Shown here: piece after piece, positions 5,360 through 6,380 of the stretch
Layout of the letters: the number at the start of each line of letters is the position of its first letter
Numbering within the stretch: the first letter of the stretch is position 1
From: Candidatus Parvarchaeota archaeon
GTDB lineage: Archaea; Nanobdellota; Nanobdellia; Parvarchaeales; Parvarchaeaceae
Direction: 5' to 3'
Assembly (NCBI GenBank): GCA_023488405.1
Contig: JAMDDW010000012.1
Coordinates: 1 to 6,380, forward strand
Length of the DNA: 6,380 nucleotides
Program-made: the position numbers and the translations under genes
The notes under the pieces: model-generated
Database searches by the model: none
The model's input: the letters and a program-made list of their open reading frames with translations, nothing else
Told to the model about the DNA's origin: nothing

Positions 5360-5835
5360 TTCTTTTCACTGTATGTCATTTTTAATCCATTGTTTCTTTC
5401 ACTGTAGTCATCATTTCCTTTTAGTTTAGATGCGTATTTGTCTATAGCTGTATATAAACCATTTGACAGTTTATCGTATTTATCAAGCAAGTAATCCTTT
5501 ACCTTTGAGAGATAGCCTTCTTTTCCGGATTCAAAGAATTTTTCCATCCGGTATTTTTTTGCAATGTTGTTCCATGCCGCCTTGTTATATATGCTTAAAA
5601 GCTTCTTTTCTTCGTCTGAAGTTACTTCTTCTATTTTAGTGCCAACAAAGTAAATCAACTCTCTTGGAGTGTAGCCTTCTATGTGTTTGACCATGTAACT
5701 AGCGTATTTTTCCAGCTGGTTTTCCTTTATTCCGCTGTTTTTCAGTTTTTCAAATGTGTTATACAATCCGTAATAACCGCTGTTTCCAATGCTTTTTGGT
5801 CCTTTTTCATTTTTTAAAATGTCATTTAGTTTCAT
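5356..5835 (-). CDS. Hypothetical soluble protein, Lys/Tyr-rich (159 aa)
   Basis: I do not recognise this protein. From the ATG at 5835 it is 159 aa, with no signal peptide or membrane segment. It is rich in Lys, Tyr, Asn and Glu and looks mostly helical: 22-32 (YGLYNTFEKLK), 38-52 (ENQLEKYASYMVKHI), 56-69 (TPRELIYFVGTKIE), 73-98 and 108-138. The N-terminal stretch KGPKSIGNSGYYG (11-23) is glycine-rich and the C-terminal 20 residues are polar and probably disordered. The start rests on the SD-like AGAAAGGTGA five nt upstream; a GTG at 5844 is in frame but inside that site. The gene converges on the helicase operon, with stop codons sharing TTAA, and lies 54 bp after the transporter gene on the same strand. 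No catalytic motif is evident. Confidence 0.75.
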   Translation of the reverse strand: MKLNDILKNEKGPKSIGNSGYYGLYNTFEKLKNSGIKENQLEKYASYMVKHIEGYTPRELIYFVGTKIEEVTSDEEKKLLSIYNKAAWNNIAKKYRMEKFFESGKEGYLSKVKDYLLDKYDKLSNGLYTAIDKYASKLKGNDDYSERNNGLKMTYSEKN

Positions 5836-5840
5836 ATTTT

Positions 5841-5850
5841 TCACCTTTCT
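5841..5850 (-). promoter_or_regulatory. Shine-Dalgarno site of the 159-aa protein gene
   Basis: Minus-strand AGAAAGGTGA ends five nt before the ATG at 5835 and pairs with the anti-SD through GGTGA. It decides for 5835 over the in-frame GTG at 5844, which lies within it. Confidence 0.65.
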
Positions 5851-5869
5851 TTATTTAGATGACAACTAG

Positions 5870-5896
5870 TATTTAAAGCTTTGTATTACTTATAAG
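5870..5896 (-). promoter_or_regulatory. Candidate TATA boxes for the 159-aa protein gene
   Basis: Two minus-strand boxes lie between the transporter stop and this gene. TTTAAATA at 5877-5870 predicts a start near 5847. CTTATAAG at 5896-5889, overlapping the transporter stop, predicts a start near 5866 and a leader of about 31 nt. The second leaves the whole SD in the message and is preferred. Read-through from the transporter gene is also possible, as no T tract ends that gene. Confidence 0.4.
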
Positions 5897-6380
5897 TGAT
5901 TATTTTTAACTTTTTCTGCCATATTTTCATTTCCCCGTGTAAGAGAAAGCAAAGCAGCAATCGCAAGCATTATTATGAGAAAAACAAAAGAAAAATGCAT
6001 ACCGGTTATGAATCCCTTTGTTATTCCTCCTATCAATTTAGAAGTCCCTACAAATATCTCAAATGCTAGATACCTCGGAATTGCTAAAGTTGCTGTGACT
6101 ATAACTATTATAAAACTCCCCATTATGCCCATGCTTCCAAACAGCCTTAAAACACCGGAAGCCGTTCCAAACCTGCCAGCTTCGCTGCTTTTCATTACTG
6201 CACTGTTGTTAGCAGGCCAGAACATCGAGCCTCCAAAACCAGTTATTGCTGAGTCTATAAGGACTATGTATACACTAGAGGTTGCAGTCAATGCAAAATA
6301 GACAGTTATTCCTGCTATCATTACTAATAAGCCAAGAGTCGCAAGGAGCCTTGCGCCATATTTATCAGAATACCTTCCCA
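5890..6380 (-). CDS. Major facilitator superfamily transporter, DHA2-like, C-terminal part
   Basis: A partial gene: 162 codons plus the stop are visible, and the frame stays open to the window edge, so the start is outside. The first visible residues, GRYSDKYGARLLATLG, are the MFS motif A-type loop between two helices (here probably the copy in the C-terminal half). Hydrophobic segments follow: LLATLGLLVMIAGITVYFAL, YIVLIDSAITGFGGSMFW, LFGSMGIMGSFIIVIVTATL and a final FSFVFLIIMLAIAALLSL, then a polar KVKNNHL tail. The FWPANNSAVM and FGTASGVLRLFGSMG stretches resemble EmrB/QacA-type 14-helix drug:proton antiporters. The substrate is unknown. An internal ATG at 6321 is not the start, because it would cut through a transmembrane segment. 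The 54 bp before the next minus-strand gene contains no terminator-like T run. Confidence 0.88.
   Translation of the reverse strand, partial: GRYSDKYGARLLATLGLLVMIAGITVYFALTATSSVYIVLIDSAITGFGGSMFWPANNSAVMKSSEAGRFGTASGVLRLFGSMGIMGSFIIVIVTATLAIPRYLAFEIFVGTSKLIGGITKGFITGMHFSFVFLIIMLAIAALLSLTRGNENMAEKVKNNHL

Noticed and set aside
5836..5844. GTG start at 5844 for the 159-aa protein
   Set aside because: It lies within the AGAAAGGTGA site that serves the ATG at 5835.
5975..6301. Plus-strand 108-codon open frame opposite the transporter
   Set aside because: The minus strand encodes clear MFS helices and motifs here, and the plus frame has no recognisable features or start signal.
1..6380. CRISPR array, tRNA, rRNA, transposase or attachment site
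   Set aside because: No spaced direct repeats, cloverleaf, rRNA stretch or transposase motif was found on reading both strands.

Overview
The window looks archaeal. It is AT-rich, with heavy use of ATA (Ile) and AGA/AGG (Arg) codons. Several genes have a TATA-like box centred about 24-27 nt upstream of an ATG that lacks a Shine-Dalgarno (SD) site, as expected of leaderless archaeal transcripts. Others have strong GGAGGTG-type SD sites. The hsp20 gene is followed by a long interrupted T tract, the usual archaeal terminator form. An archaeal small heat-shock protein and the gene order would suit an AT-rich DPANN or Thermoplasmatota-like genome, but the lineage is an inference and cannot be fixed from this window.

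Left block (1-1750, minus strand): a tight gene cluster read right to left. It holds an isochorismatase-fold hydrolase lacking the usual nucleophilic cysteine, a two-helix YrhK-like membrane protein joined to it by a TGATG overlap, and an aldo/keto reductase with an intact catalytic tetrad. The last codons and stop of the reductase lie in a 20-bp sequence that is repeated, inverted and perfect, at 164-183. Because that repeat touches base 1, the C-terminus may be an assembly or amplification artefact.

Centre-left (1754-2447): a minus-strand hsp20 gene preceded by a previously uncalled 20-codon ORF with an equally strong SD, and a compact GC-rich hairpin that lies mostly between that ORF and hsp20. 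Together these look like a regulated leader or a tiny gene plus hsp20. The remaining 125 bp is a divergent promoter region with TATA-like boxes for both directions.

Centre (2448-5359, plus strand): a 906-aa single-chain UvrD/RecB-type helicase with a complete C-terminal RecB-family nuclease domain, then a 64-aa protein with two membrane segments that starts inside the helicase stop codon (ATGA). This unit ends convergently, stop on stop, with the next gene.

Right block (5356-6380, minus strand): an unrecognised 159-aa Lys/Tyr-rich soluble protein, and the C-terminal part of a DHA2-type major facilitator superfamily (MFS) transporter that runs off the window. No tRNA, rRNA, CRISPR array or insertion sequence was seen. 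The best leads for novelty are the helicase-nuclease/membrane-protein pair, the hsp20 leader ORF with its hairpin, and the cysteine-less isochorismatase-like protein.
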